The notes under the pieces: model-generated
What the model saw: the letters and a program-made list of their open reading frames with translations, nothing else
What the model was told of the DNA's origin: nothing
Databases searched by the model: none
Source: Kineosporia succinea
GTDB taxonomy: Bacteria > Actinomycetota > Actinomycetes > Actinomycetales > Kineosporiaceae
NCBI RefSeq assembly: GCF_030811555.1
Contig: NZ_JAUSQZ010000001.1
Span: 6,259,241 to 6,323,240, forward strand
Direction: 5' to 3'
DNA: 64,000 nt
Part shown: in pieces, positions 8,259 to 14,739 of the stretch
Numbering within the stretch: the stretch's first letter is position 1
How the letters are laid out: each line of letters opens with the position of its first letter
Position numbers and translations under genes: made by a program

Positions 8259-8731
8259 GGGCGGCGGTATCCGCTCAGGTCGGTGTCGGGCACGTCGTCG
8301 AAGTTGACCACCAGGTTCTCCGGGGTGCGGGTGGTGAGCCAGACGAGTTCCTCGGTGGTGGACATGTTGCACTCCACGTGCGGCAGGAACGGCGGCACGA
8401 ACACCCAGTCGCCGGTCTCGAGGTCGACGTACTCCTCGTAGGCGTGCCCGTAGTAGATGCGCGCCCGGCCCGACAGCACGTAGCCGCCGGTCTCGGCCTC
8501 GCCGTGGTGGTGCGGCACCGAGCGGAAACCCGCGTCGTTGAGCACCTTCCCGTACCAGAGCCGGCGGGCGGGCGTGTGCTGGATGCTCACGCCGGAGATG
8601 CGCACCGCCCCGCCGGAGTGCGAGGTGCGCCCGTCCTCCTCACCGGCCCGCGTGACCACGGGCATGAGGCGGCCGTCGGGCAGCGCCCAGGGGGTCGGAT
8701 CGCCGTCCAGCTCGAAGCCCTCGAAGTTCAT
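8255..8731 (-). CDS. Cupin-domain protein in the anthraniloyl-CoA operon
   Basis: A 158-residue single-cupin protein. The metal site motif 1 is about SVPHHHGEAETGGYVLSG (two His plus Glu) and motif 2 is GDWVFVPPFLPHVECN, giving a full His/His/Glu/His set. The ATG at 8731 has GGAGGTGG immediately upstream; a longer form would start at 8788. First gene of the cupin / thioesterase II / monooxygenase-reductase operon. Cupins of this size can be dioxygenases, isomerases or storage-type binders. It is not the 3-hydroxyanthranilate dioxygenase family by sequence, so its step here is unknown. Confidence 0.78.
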   Translation of the reverse strand: MNFEGFELDGDPTPWALPDGRLMPVVTRAGEEDGRTSHSGGAVRISGVSIQHTPARRLWYGKVLNDAGFRSVPHHHGEAETGGYVLSGRARIYYGHAYEEYVDLETGDWVFVPPFLPHVECNMSTTEELVWLTTRTPENLVVNFDDVPDTDLSGYRRP

Positions 8732-8756
8732 CCCGGCCACCTCCGTCGGTTCTGCG

Positions 8757-8798
8757 GATTGATGTATCGAATCTCGCACGGTCGTCATGTAGAGTCAA
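8757..8798. promoter_or_regulatory. Divergent control region with GATT...AATC dyad (possible PaaX site)
   Basis: The 97 bp between the cupin and Rid genes contain a GATT/AATC inverted repeat at 8757-8773, within which the minus strand reads GATTCGATAC, resembling the TGATTCGC core of known PaaX sites. A TTGACT element on the minus strand (8798-8793) lies 20-25 bp away. Both flanking operons belong to the same pathway and a PaaX gene is downstream on the plus side. The match is partial, so this is only a candidate. Confidence 0.35.
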
Positions 8799-8828
8799 TA
8801 AACAAGTCGAGAGCCGAGGAGTGCCGAG

Positions 8829-9245
8829 ATGCCGAACATCCCTGTGAACCCAGCGTCGTTGCCCGCACCGCGCGGCTATTCGCACGGCACCCTCAGCGGC
8901 GACACCCTCTACCTGGGCGGCCAGACCGCGCTCGACGCCGACATGGAGATCGTGCCCGGCGGCATCGTCGAGCAGTTCCGGCAGGCCTTCGCCAACGTGC
9001 TCGCCACCCTGCGCGAGGCCGGCGGGGTGCCCGAAGACCTGGTGAGCATCACGATCTACCTCACCGACATCCCCGACTACCAGGCCCACGGGCGCGAGAT
9101 CGGCGAGGTCTGGCGCGAACTGGCCGGCCCGGTCTACCCGGCCATGGCCGGCATCGGCTGCACGGCCCTCTGGCAGCCCGAGGCGATGATCGAGATCCTG
9201 GGCGTGGCCCGGATCCCGTCGTCCCGTCTCGTGCAGCCCCGGTAG
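8829..9245 (+). CDS. Rid (YjgF/YER057c) family protein lacking the catalytic arginine
   Basis: A 138-residue Rid-fold protein with strong SD (GAGGAG) before ATG. Family stretches are YSHGTLSGDTLYLGGQTALDAD, QFRQAFANVLATLREAG and SITIYLTDIPDY. In the segment where RidA has Pro-Ala/Thr-Arg, this protein reads YPAMAGIGC, so the enamine-deaminase arginine is replaced by Met. Other Rid subfamilies without this Arg include ring-cleavage partners such as 2-aminomuconate deaminase. The product of the adjacent anthraniloyl-CoA reductase is an enamine, so hydrolytic deamination is an attractive but unproven role. Transcribed with the PaaX gene 10 bp downstream. Confidence 0.85.
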   Translation: MPNIPVNPASLPAPRGYSHGTLSGDTLYLGGQTALDADMEIVPGGIVEQFRQAFANVLATLREAGGVPEDLVSITIYLTDIPDYQAHGREIGEVWRELAGPVYPAMAGIGCTALWQPEAMIEILGVARIPSSRLVQPR

Positions 9246-9255
9246 GGTCCTGCCC
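9243..9255 (+). promoter_or_regulatory. Candidate leaderless promoter of paaX-like gene
   Basis: TAGGGT at 9243-9248 is followed by exactly 7 nt and then the GTG start at 9256, the spacing seen for leaderless actinobacterial mRNAs. The -10 hexamer overlaps the stop codon of the Rid gene. No Shine-Dalgarno sequence is present. Confidence 0.45.
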
Positions 9256-10086
9256 GTGAGCGCGGAGGACGAACCGGACGAGGGCGCGGGCCGGGCGGCT
9301 CCCCGCAGCCTGATCGTGACCGCGTACGGGCTGTACGCCCGGCGCACCGGCGGCTGGATGAGCGTGGCCGGGCTGATCCGCCTGATGGGCTCGCTCGACG
9401 TCGACGCCCCGGCCGTGCGCTCGTCCATCCTGCGCCTCAAGCGCCGCGGCGTGCTCGAACCCGAACGCCGCGACGGCGTGGCCGGGTACACGCTCTCCGG
9501 CGAGGGCCTGGGCATCCTCGAGGAGGGCGACCGCCGCATCTTCGAGCACCCCCGCGCCTCGCTCGCCGACGGCTGGCTCGTGGCCGTGTTCAGCATCCCC
9601 GAGTCCGAGCGCAGCAAACGGCACCTCCTGCGCAGCCGGCTCACCTGGCTGGGGTTCGGCACGGTCTCCTCCGGGGTCTGGATCGCGCCCGGGCACCTGG
9701 ACGCCGACACCCGCGCGGTGCTCGCCCGCGACGGGCTGGACGGGTTCGTCACGCTCTTCCGCAGCGACTACCTGGGCTTCGGGCAGGTCGAGAAGGAAGC
9801 CGCGGCCTGGTGGGACCTGGCCGGCCTGGCCGCCCAGTACGAGGAGTTCATCAGCGTCTGGACACCCCGCCTCGCCGCCTGGGAGGGCGACGACGCGGCC
9901 GCCTTCCGCGACTACCTCACCGCCCTCACCCGGTGGCGCCGCCTGCCGTTCCTCGACCCCGGCCTGCCCGTCGAGGTGGTCGGCGAGGACTGGGCCGGAG
10001 AACGCGCAGCGCGCCTGTTCACCCGCCTCGGCCACGCCTGGTCCGAGCCGGCCGGACGGCACGCCCGCCAGGTCCTAGAGAACTGA
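9256..10086 (+). CDS. PaaX-family transcriptional regulator (anthraniloyl-CoA region)
   Basis: A 276-residue PaaX repressor: winged-helix domain (SLIVTAYGLYARRTGGWMSV, VAGLIRLMGSLDVDAPAVRS, SILRLKRRGVLE), then the PaaX core (WLVAVFSIPESERSKRHLL, LTWLGFGTVSSGVWIAPGHL) and C-terminal domain (AAWWDLAGLAAQYEEF, WRRLPFLDPGLPVEVVGEDW). Starts with GTG and has no SD, consistent with a leaderless transcript. Its 3' end overlaps the end of the convergent FAH gene by 12 bp. Likely regulates the CoA ligase and/or the divergent cupin operon in response to an aryl-CoA. Confidence 0.9.
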   Translation: MSAEDEPDEGAGRAAPRSLIVTAYGLYARRTGGWMSVAGLIRLMGSLDVDAPAVRSSILRLKRRGVLEPERRDGVAGYTLSGEGLGILEEGDRRIFEHPRASLADGWLVAVFSIPESERSKRHLLRSRLTWLGFGTVSSGVWIAPGHLDADTRAVLARDGLDGFVTLFRSDYLGFGQVEKEAAAWWDLAGLAAQYEEFISVWTPRLAAWEGDDAAAFRDYLTALTRWRRLPFLDPGLPVEVVGEDWAGERAARLFTRLGHAWSEPAGRHARQVLEN

Positions 10087-10917
10087 GCGCACGACCCGGT
10101 TCACCAGACGGCCCAGCCCCTCGATCTCCGTCTCCACCACGTCCCCCTCGGCCAGCCGCACCTGCGGGTCGCGCGCGTTACCGATGCCCGACGGGGTGCC
10201 GGTCAGCACCACGTCCCCGGCCCGCAACGTCATGCCCCGGCTCAGCTCGGCCAGCAACCGCGGCACCGCGAACGCCATCTGCGCGGTCGAGGCCGACTGC
10301 AGCAGCTCCCCGTTCACCCGGCAGCTGATGGCCAGGTCGGACGGATCCACCTCGTCGAGAGTCGTGATCCACGGCCCCAGCGGGCACGTCCGGTCGGCAC
10401 TCTTGCCCTTCAGCCACTGCCCGCCGTGCCGGAACTGCAGGTCGCGCAACGACACGTCGTTGGCCACCAGCACCCCGAACACGTGCTTCCAGGCCTGGTC
10501 CTCGGCGATCGACCGGCCGTCGGTGCCGATCACCAGCGCCAGCTCCGCCTCGTAGTCGTAACGCTGCGACAGGCCCGGGTCCCAGGCGATGTCGTCGCGC
10601 GGCCCGATCACGCTGTCCGGGCCCCGGGTGAAGAAGTTCGGGTGCGCCGGCATCTCGGCCGCGCCCTGCGTCTCGTAGAAGTGATCGGCGTAGTTCCACC
10701 CGGTGCACAGCACGTCCCGATTGAAACGCCCCACCGGCGAGGCCAGCTCGACCTCGTCCAGAGCCACCCGCTCACCCCCGGTCAGCTGCGCGGGCGTCAC
10801 CAGCCCGCGGATCACGTCGTCGCTCGTGGCCGCCAGATCACGGTGGACGACGACCTGGTCGCCGTCCACCGTCCCGACCCGCAACCCCGCCGGCGTGCGC
10901 ACCGAGGCCAGCCGCAC
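10075..10917 (-). CDS. Fumarylacetoacetate hydrolase-family protein
   Basis: A 280-residue FAH-fold protein (the family's usual 280 residues). The conserved block is LCTGWNYADHFYE, then FFTRGPDSVIGPRDDI, DYEAELALVIGTDGRSI (metal-binding Glu), FGVLVANDVSLRDLQF and VVLTGTPSGIGNARDP. Members hydrolyse or decarboxylate 1,3-diketo acids or 2-oxo acids using Mg. GTG at 10917, three bases after the stop of the small upstream protein, was preferred to the longer frame. Inference: it cleaves an acyclic or cyclic beta-diketone arising after ring reduction of anthraniloyl-CoA. Last gene of the ligase operon. Confidence 0.9.
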   Translation of the reverse strand: MRLASVRTPAGLRVGTVDGDQVVVHRDLAATSDDVIRGLVTPAQLTGGERVALDEVELASPVGRFNRDVLCTGWNYADHFYETQGAAEMPAHPNFFTRGPDSVIGPRDDIAWDPGLSQRYDYEAELALVIGTDGRSIAEDQAWKHVFGVLVANDVSLRDLQFRHGGQWLKGKSADRTCPLGPWITTLDEVDPSDLAISCRVNGELLQSASTAQMAFAVPRLLAELSRGMTLRAGDVVLTGTPSGIGNARDPQVRLAEGDVVETEIEGLGRLVNRVVRSVL

Positions 10918-10919
10918 CC

Positions 10920-11114
10920 CTACACGCCCTCGTCGACGAGATGCTCGAACCGCAGCCCCAGATCGGTCACGGCCACCGCCATCGGCGCCAGCGCCGTACG
11001 GGCCGCCGCCACCACACACGGGCTGGCCCCCTCGCGGGCCAGCTCCCGCAGCTTCTCGTACACCTCGAGCAGCCGGGTCTCCTCGAGCGTCAGCTCGTTG
11101 TCCAGCAGGTCCAT
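10920..11114 (-). CDS. Small helical protein of unknown function in the ligase operon
   Basis: A 64-residue acidic, mostly helical protein (MDLLDNELTLEETRLLEVY, then EKLRELAREGASPCVVAAA, ending DLGLRFEHLVDEGV). ATG at 11114 has a GGAG-like SD; a longer frame would begin at 11150 inside the ligase tail. It sits 16 bp after the CoA ligase and 2 bp before the FAH gene, and its reading frame is clean, so it is very likely translated. No domain was recognised. Size and position suggest an accessory or stabilising subunit of a neighbouring enzyme. Confidence 0.65.
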   Translation of the reverse strand: MDLLDNELTLEETRLLEVYEKLRELAREGASPCVVAAARTALAPMAVAVTDLGLRFEHLVDEGV

Positions 11115-11130
11115 CACCACTCCACGGAAC

Positions 11131-12504
11131 TCAGGCGCTCGCGCGCACACTGGTGTGCTCGGCCACCGGCCGAAGATCGCTCAGCCGCTTGGCCTTCAGC
11201 TCGAACCGCGGCAACTGCCCCGTCCCCGCCCGCTCCAGGATGAACCGCAGCCCCTCGTGCGCCTCCGCCAGCCGGGCACCCATCGCCCCCGCCAGCTCCA
11301 GCCAGGCCGCGTCGTCGAGACCGGGATGCGTCTCCACCTGCAGCACCACCTCGTCGCGCAGCCCCCGCCGCTCGATCCGGATCTGGAACTCCTCGATCCC
11401 CTCGTGCCCGCGCACGATCGCCTCGATCGCCCCCGGGTACACGTTCGTGCCCCGCACCAGCTTCATGTCGTCGGCCCGGCCCACGATCCCGCCCTCGTAC
11501 AGGTCCCACGTGCGCCCGTTGTTCGCGAACGCCGCCGGCTGACGCACCACCAGATCCGCCGTCCGGTACCGCAACAGCGGGATCAGGCTGCGCCCGAACG
11601 ACGTGCACACCCGCTCACCGCGCTCGCCGTACCCCACCGGCTCACCCGAGACCGGATCGATGACCTCCTCCACGAAGTGGTCCTCGATGATGTGACAGCC
11701 ACCGGGCTGGTTCTCCGGCTCGAACATGAAGATCGTCGAGATCTCCGTCATCCCCGCACTGTCGAACGCCTTCGCCCCCCACAACCGCTCGATCAGCGCC
11801 TTCGTCTCCACGATCGAGCCGGCCGGCTCACCCGACAGCACCAGACGCGTCACCGCGCTCGCGGGCAGATCGATGCCCAGGTTCTCGGCCTCCTGGGCCA
11901 TGCGCAGCGCGTAGGTCGGCGTGGTGGCCACGACGGTGGCGCCGAAGTCGACGATCTGGCGCACCCGGGCCGCGGTGTTCTGCGCGCCGCCGGGAACGGT
12001 GAGGGCGCCGATCTTCTCGAGTCCGTTGTGCAGGCCCCAGAACCCGATGAACGAGCCGTAGCCGAAGGCCAGATAACCGACGTCGTGCGGGCGGATGCCC
12101 ATGCCCCACAGCGCGTAGGCCCACATCTCGGCGGCCCACGACCAGTCCTTGCGCGAGTCCAGGGCACGCAGGGGCGTGCGTCCGGAGGTGCCGCTGGTGG
12201 TGTGCACGCGGATCGCGCTGAGCGGCCCGGCGACCGGCAGTTCCCCGTAGGGCGGGTGCGCGTTCTGGCTGAGCATCCACTCCTCACGGGTCAGGATCGG
12301 GATGCGCCGCAGGTCGTCGAGCGTCTTCAGCTGAGAGGGCTCGAAACCGGCGGCGGCGAACGTGCGCCGGTAGAACGGGCTGCGGGCGGCGGCCCACTCG
12401 GCGACCGCGCGGAGCTTGACCAGTTGCAGGGCCTGGAGCTGCTCGCGCGGCATGCACTCGGTCTTGGGGTTCCAGAAGCTCGGTTGCACCGTGCTCGTCG
12501 GCAT
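11131..12504 (-). CDS. Anthranilate/benzoate-CoA ligase, PaaK-like AMP-forming
   Basis: A 457-residue adenylate-forming ligase of the phenylacetate-CoA ligase (PaaK) type. The phosphate-binding loop is VHTTSGTSGRTPLRALD, followed by YGSFIGFWGLHNGLEKIGA, the AMP-site motif FDSAGMTEIS, and the C-terminal domain hinge at YRTADLVV with GRADDMKLVRGTNVYPGAIE. Family enzymes make aryl-CoA from the acid, ATP and CoA. With kynureninase supplying anthranilate and the monooxygenase/reductase consuming anthraniloyl-CoA, anthranilate is the likely substrate. The ATG at 12504 was preferred to an ATG 24 codons earlier, since GGAGG lies 11 nt upstream and conserved sequence begins at FWNPKTECM. Confidence 0.9.
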   Translation of the reverse strand: MPTSTVQPSFWNPKTECMPREQLQALQLVKLRAVAEWAAARSPFYRRTFAAAGFEPSQLKTLDDLRRIPILTREEWMLSQNAHPPYGELPVAGPLSAIRVHTTSGTSGRTPLRALDSRKDWSWAAEMWAYALWGMGIRPHDVGYLAFGYGSFIGFWGLHNGLEKIGALTVPGGAQNTAARVRQIVDFGATVVATTPTYALRMAQEAENLGIDLPASAVTRLVLSGEPAGSIVETKALIERLWGAKAFDSAGMTEISTIFMFEPENQPGGCHIIEDHFVEEVIDPVSGEPVGYGERGERVCTSFGRSLIPLLRYRTADLVVRQPAAFANNGRTWDLYEGGIVGRADDMKLVRGTNVYPGAIEAIVRGHEGIEEFQIRIERRGLRDEVVLQVETHPGLDDAAWLELAGAMGARLAEAHEGLRFILERAGTGQLPRFELKAKRLSDLRPVAEHTSVRASA

Positions 12505-12878
12505 ACGATTCACGTCCTCCTCGTTTCGGGACACCGGCACCGCCGGACGCGGCGCCGCCCCCGAGGCGCGCAGCACCGCCGCGCCGGTCGAAAACTCACT
12601 CGTGCCAGGGTGAAACAGCCCGGAAACACGCGGGTCTGCGTCTGGGGCCCACCATAAGTCATGATGCGTGTTCTTGACGATAGTCGAGAAAGCGAATTAA
12701 CCAGAGGCGCCGGTCCCGGTGAATCGGCGACCGGTCGTGAGTGCGGCTCGTAACGGCCGCGTTTCCGTCGTGAAAACAAGCGCCGGGCGGGCGCTTTGTC
12801 CCTTGTCGGCGGCGTCCGGCCCTGCCTATGGTCCGATTGGTCAGACCAAGTCGCCGGTCGCACGGAGGGAGTCAGCAG
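12505..12878. other. 374-bp divergent intergenic region
   Basis: No gene was recognised between the CoA ligase and the GntR regulator. The part near 12650-12710 is noticeably AT-richer than its surroundings (for example TTGACGATAG and GCGAATTAACC) and on the minus strand contains TATGGT at 12655-12650, a plausible -10 for the ligase operon. The right part holds the GntR promoter and operator described separately. Confidence 0.5.
12803..12849 (+). promoter_or_regulatory. Promoter and perfect FadR-type operator of the GntR regulator
   Basis: TTGTCG (12803-12808) and TATGGT (12827-12832) are 18 bp apart. Just downstream, TTGGTCAGACCAA (12837-12849) is a perfect inverted repeat about one central base and matches the TnGTnnnACnA operator of the FadR subfamily of GntR regulators. 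It would cover the transcription start, so the regulator probably represses itself and the amidase operon it leads. Confidence 0.7.
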
Positions 12879-13628
12879 GTGAACGCGCGCCGCACCGTTG
12901 CCCCCGAGACGCTGCGCCTGCCGCCCCGCGCCCCCGAGACCCAGCTCGGCAGTGTCAGTTCCGAGATCTCCGCCCATCTGGAGAAACTGATCGCCGTCGG
13001 GGACCTGGCGCCCGGCGACCGGCTGCCGTCCGAACGCGACCTGGCCGCCGCGCTGGGCGTCTCCCGGGCGTCCCTGCGTGAGGCCATGCACGAGCTCGAG
13101 GCCAAGCACCTGCTCGAACGCCGGCCCGGCCGGGGCACCACCGTGCTGCCCGCACCCGAACGCGTGCAGGCCCTGTACTCGCAGCTGTCCGACGCCGAGC
13201 ACCAGCTGCGCGACGTGGCCGAGCTGCGCGAGACGATCGAACCGCGCCTGGCCGAGCTGGCGGCGCTGCGGGCCACGCCCGCCCACCTCGCCGAGCTCGA
13301 GAACCTCCTGCGGGAGCCCCTGTCCGGCCCCCGCGAGTCGCTGCGGCTGGACCTGGAGTTCCACCTCCTGCTGGCCACCGCGTCCGGCAACCCCCTGATG
13401 TCCGCTGTCAACACCGTCGTCTGCTCCTGGACCTCCGCCACCCGGCTGGCCTCGCACTCCACCCGCTACGCCCGCGAGGTCTCCCTCCTGGGCCACCGCG
13501 CGATCCTCGAGGCGGTGCGGGCCGGCGACGGCCCGGCCGCCCGGGCCGCGATGACCCGCCACCTGGCCGACGTCGCGGCCCTGACCCGCGACGACATTCA
13601 CCGAAGCGAGAACCATGACCACCCTTGA
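12879..13628 (+). CDS. GntR-family regulator, FadR/FCD subfamily
   Basis: A 249-residue regulator. The N-terminal winged helix has LIAVGDLAPGDRLPSERDLA and LGVSRASLREAMHELEAK, and the C-terminal FCD domain carries ELRETIEPRLAELAALR, LEFHLLLATASGN and the metal-site His residues near LLGHRAILEAVRAG. GTG at 12879 has GGAGGG 8 nt upstream. It overlaps the FmdA/AmdA gene start by 14 bp, so it is the first gene of the amide operon and probably controls it. FCD domains often bind small organic acids through a metal. Confidence 0.9.
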   Translation: MNARRTVAPETLRLPPRAPETQLGSVSSEISAHLEKLIAVGDLAPGDRLPSERDLAAALGVSRASLREAMHELEAKHLLERRPGRGTTVLPAPERVQALYSQLSDAEHQLRDVAELRETIEPRLAELAALRATPAHLAELENLLREPLSGPRESLRLDLEFHLLLATASGNPLMSAVNTVVCSWTSATRLASHSTRYAREVSLLGHRAILEAVRAGDGPAARAAMTRHLADVAALTRDDIHRSENHDHP

Positions 13629-14739
13629 CCGGCCCGGCTCCGGATACGCCGCACTGCAGCCCCTCTCGAGCTCGCCGGGCGCCTACCTGCCGGCCACCCC
13701 GTCCACCACGCAGTGGGGCCGCCTGCCCAGCGACGCCGACGCGCCCGTGCTCACCGTCGACCCGGGCACCACCGTCGTCGTCGACACGGTCAGCCACGAG
13801 GGCATCCTCGAGGACCAGGGCCGTGACCCGGTCGCCTTCTTCGCCGGTCACGGGGTGGGGCGCGATCGCGTGCTCGACGACGCCGTGCTGATCGCGGCCG
13901 AGGGCGAGCACGACCGCACCGGCGGCCCGCACGTGGTCACCGGCCCGATCGAGATCCGCGGCGCGCGGCCCGGTGACCTGGTGGCCGTGCGCATCGGTGA
14001 CCTGGTGCCGCGCACCGACTACGGCGTCATCTCCAGCCGTCACGGCCGCGGTCTGCTGCCCGAGCGATTTCCCCACGGCAACAGCGTCTTCTGCCTGGTC
14101 GAGAACCTGACCCGGGGGATCGCCCAGGCCCGTGCCACCCTGCCGCTGACCGCCGGGGCCGGATCACGGCCCGTGCGGTTCCCGATCGCCCCGTTCCTGG
14201 GTGTCATGGGCGTGGCCACCCCCGGCTCCCGGCTCAGCAGCACCCCTCCCGGCCTGCACGGCGGCAACATCGACGTGCGGCTGCTCGTCACCGGCACCAC
14301 GCTGTTCCTGCCGGTGCAGGTCGCCGGCGCCGGGTTCTACGTCGGTGACCCGCATTTCGCGCAGGGCAACGGTGAGGTCGCGCTGACCGCGCTGGAGGCC
14401 CCGCTGCGGGCGACGCTCACGCTCGGGCTGGTGCCGAAGGAGGTGGCGCAGGAACGGTTCTCCGGGGTCCGGGGGCCGTTTGCGCTCACCGACGAGTTCC
14501 TGGTGCCGACCGGTCTGGACGAAGACCTCGACGTCGCGGTGAGCAAGTGCGGCGAGAATGCCGTGGCGATGCTGGGCTCGGTGTTCGGGATGGCCCCGGA
14601 GCTGGCCTACGCCTACCTGTCGGCGGCCACCGACTTCGAGATCTCCCAGGTCGTCGACCTGGTCAAGGGCTCGCACGCCCGGATCCGGCTCTCCGACTTC
14701 CCGTTCAGCACCATCAGCGCTCAGGAGTTCGTACGGTGA
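13615..14739 (+). CDS. Acetamidase/formamidase-family protein
   Basis: A 374-residue FmdA/AmdA-family amidohydrolase: TVVVDTVSHEGILEDQG, HVVTGPIEIRGARPGDLVAV, CLVENLTRGIA, RFPIAPFLGVMGVATPG, STPPGLHGGNIDVR and LFLPVQVAGAGFYVGDPHFAQG, the last with the conserved Asp-Pro-His. The family hydrolyses short amides (formamide, acetamide) to ammonium and acid. Length and motifs are complete. It overlaps the regulator before it and shares a GTGA overlap with the AtzH-amidase gene after it, so all are one operon. The last residues could place it as processing a formamide or carbamate produced by its neighbours. Confidence 0.9.
   Translation: MTTLDRPGSGYAALQPLSSSPGAYLPATPSTTQWGRLPSDADAPVLTVDPGTTVVVDTVSHEGILEDQGRDPVAFFAGHGVGRDRVLDDAVLIAAEGEHDRTGGPHVVTGPIEIRGARPGDLVAVRIGDLVPRTDYGVISSRHGRGLLPERFPHGNSVFCLVENLTRGIAQARATLPLTAGAGSRPVRFPIAPFLGVMGVATPGSRLSSTPPGLHGGNIDVRLLVTGTTLFLPVQVAGAGFYVGDPHFAQGNGEVALTALEAPLRATLTLGLVPKEVAQERFSGVRGPFALTDEFLVPTGLDEDLDVAVSKCGENAVAMLGSVFGMAPELAYAYLSAATDFEISQVVDLVKGSHARIRLSDFPFSTISAQEFVR

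Noticed and set aside
8255-8731. Cupin as 3-hydroxyanthranilate 3,4-dioxygenase
   Set aside because: The protein lacks the HAO N-terminal pattern and no kynurenine 3-monooxygenase gene is present; the flanking genes support the anthranilate branch instead.
12803-13628. Possibility that the GntR protein controls the CoA ligase operon to its left
   Set aside because: The perfect operator lies on the GntR side and overlaps that promoter; nothing similar is near the ligase start, though weak control cannot be excluded.
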